Origin: Nymphaea colorata
Taxonomy: Eukaryota; Streptophyta; Magnoliopsida; Nymphaeales; Nymphaeaceae
Length of the DNA stretch: 41,201 nt
Direction of reading: 5' to 3'
Assembly (NCBI RefSeq): GCF_008831285.2
Contig: NW_022204695.1
Location: 1-41,201 of the forward strand
The notes beneath the pieces were generated by a model. That model searched no databases. It was given only the letters and a program-made list of their open reading frames with translations, and was not told the DNA's origin. Position numbers and translations under genes: made by a program. This document shows positions 40,851 to 41,201 of the stretch, one piece after another (the first letter of the stretch is position 1; the number at the start of each line of letters is the position of its first letter).

Positions 40851-41201
40851 AACTTCTTACAGAAGAATCGAGTTATAAACCCAGCTACCAGAAAACGCAA
40901 TAACCGCCACCCGACCCCCCATAATCCAGGACGGACGCCGGGATTAAACACTTGGTAATGAGGATTTTTGGAAGATTGTTTGAATATTAATAGAAATAAA
41001 CAGAAAATGATCTTGATCATAACACATAGCTTAGAAATCGAGAAAAATACATTCAAATATACCATAATTCTCATATCAATCCCCAAATATCCAATCCCAA
41101 ATAATTCCCCGCCTGAAATCCATATAAAAGACACCACTGACGGACATACCCGATTAATTCTTTGATAATTGATACTTATATGCCAATTCTATTTATTGTT
41201 G
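40836..41201 (+). other. AT-rich terminal spacer
   Basis: 366 bases upstream of the last minus-strand gene, up to the end of the window. A minus-strand open frame (40832-41137, about 100 residues, hydrophobic) covers it. Its Phe/Leu/Ile bias follows the AT-rich DNA, and its stop overlaps the next gene's start, so I do not count it as a gene. A short C6 run and the sequence CCAATCCCAAATAATTCCCC near 41090 are not regular telomeric repeats. Confidence 0.5.

Noticed and set aside
40832-41137. Minus-strand 101-codon hydrophobic frame
   Set aside because: Composition follows the AT-rich spacer and its stop overlaps the next gene's ATG; no recognisable motif.
1-41201. tRNA, rRNA, CRISPR, transposon or operon-like defence loci
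   Set aside because: Scanned by eye on both strands; no cloverleaf with a GTTCRANNC arm, no rRNA blocks, no regularly spaced repeats, no transposase or terminal inverted repeats found. Small tRNAs could still be missed without a covariance search.

Overview
This window looks like nuclear DNA of a peritrich ciliate (Oligohymenophorea). TAA and TAG occur constantly inside otherwise good reading frames, and genes end only at TGA. Where homology fixes the residue, UAA/UAG fall on glutamate: the KPEN of a protein kinase, the ETEQ of a Sac phosphatase, the RLDxVE and RGTST-E-G of MSH2, and the KLVRGAY segment of proline dehydrogenase. That is the peritrich nuclear code (UAR = Glu), not the Tetrahymena/Paramecium code (UAR = Gln). 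Introns are few and extremely short (clearly 20 nt in three places, plus about 21, 25 and one of about 74 nt). Gene spacing is tight (34-300 nt) and TTGGGG-type telomere-like repeats occur.

Layout, left to right. 0.4-2.4 kb: a coiled-coil gene with many frame breaks (+). 2.4-4.9 kb: a SEC14/CRAL-TRIO protein and a multi-pass membrane protein (-). 5.0-7.3 kb: a synaptojanin-like Sac + 5-phosphatase protein whose 5-phosphatase half looks catalytically dead (+). 7.5-8.3 kb: a degraded or poorly resolved coding patch. 8.4-9.7 kb: a small coiled-coil gene (-) and a mitochondrial p32/MAM33 homologue (+), divergent over 58 nt. 9.7-10.9 kb: an FHA + RING-CH protein (-). 11.5-12.7 kb: an MFSD4/NAGLT1-type transporter (+). 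12.7-16.0 kb: two coiled-coil genes (+). 16.0-20.9 kb: a 730-residue protein and a long coiled-coil protein (-). 21.1-23.4 kb: MSH2 without the mismatch-binding domain (-). 23.6-29.1 kb: a 1161-residue helical-repeat protein, a 96-residue protein and a PWWP protein (+). 29.3-33.9 kb: five genes on the minus strand (two coiled-coil proteins, a secreted GNN-repeat protein, a small unknown, proline dehydrogenase). 34.0-35.1 kb: a tail-anchored divergent protein kinase (+). 35.3-40.8 kb: a SAXO/STOP-like microtubule-binding protein and three unknown proteins (-).

The gene set is ordinary eukaryotic housekeeping and cytoskeleton (phosphoinositide and lipid handling, mismatch repair, proline catabolism, chromatin reading, axonemal and coiled-coil proteins); there is no operon-like system. 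The unusual features are at the level of gene expression: the code, the 20-nt introns and a TATAAT-like element placed almost on top of several start codons. The other notable points are proteins that have lost catalytic or recognition parts. About half the genes carry single-base frame breaks while others run 2-3.5 kb without one; this most likely reflects uneven assembly polish. Coordinates of broken genes are locus extents, not spliceable models.
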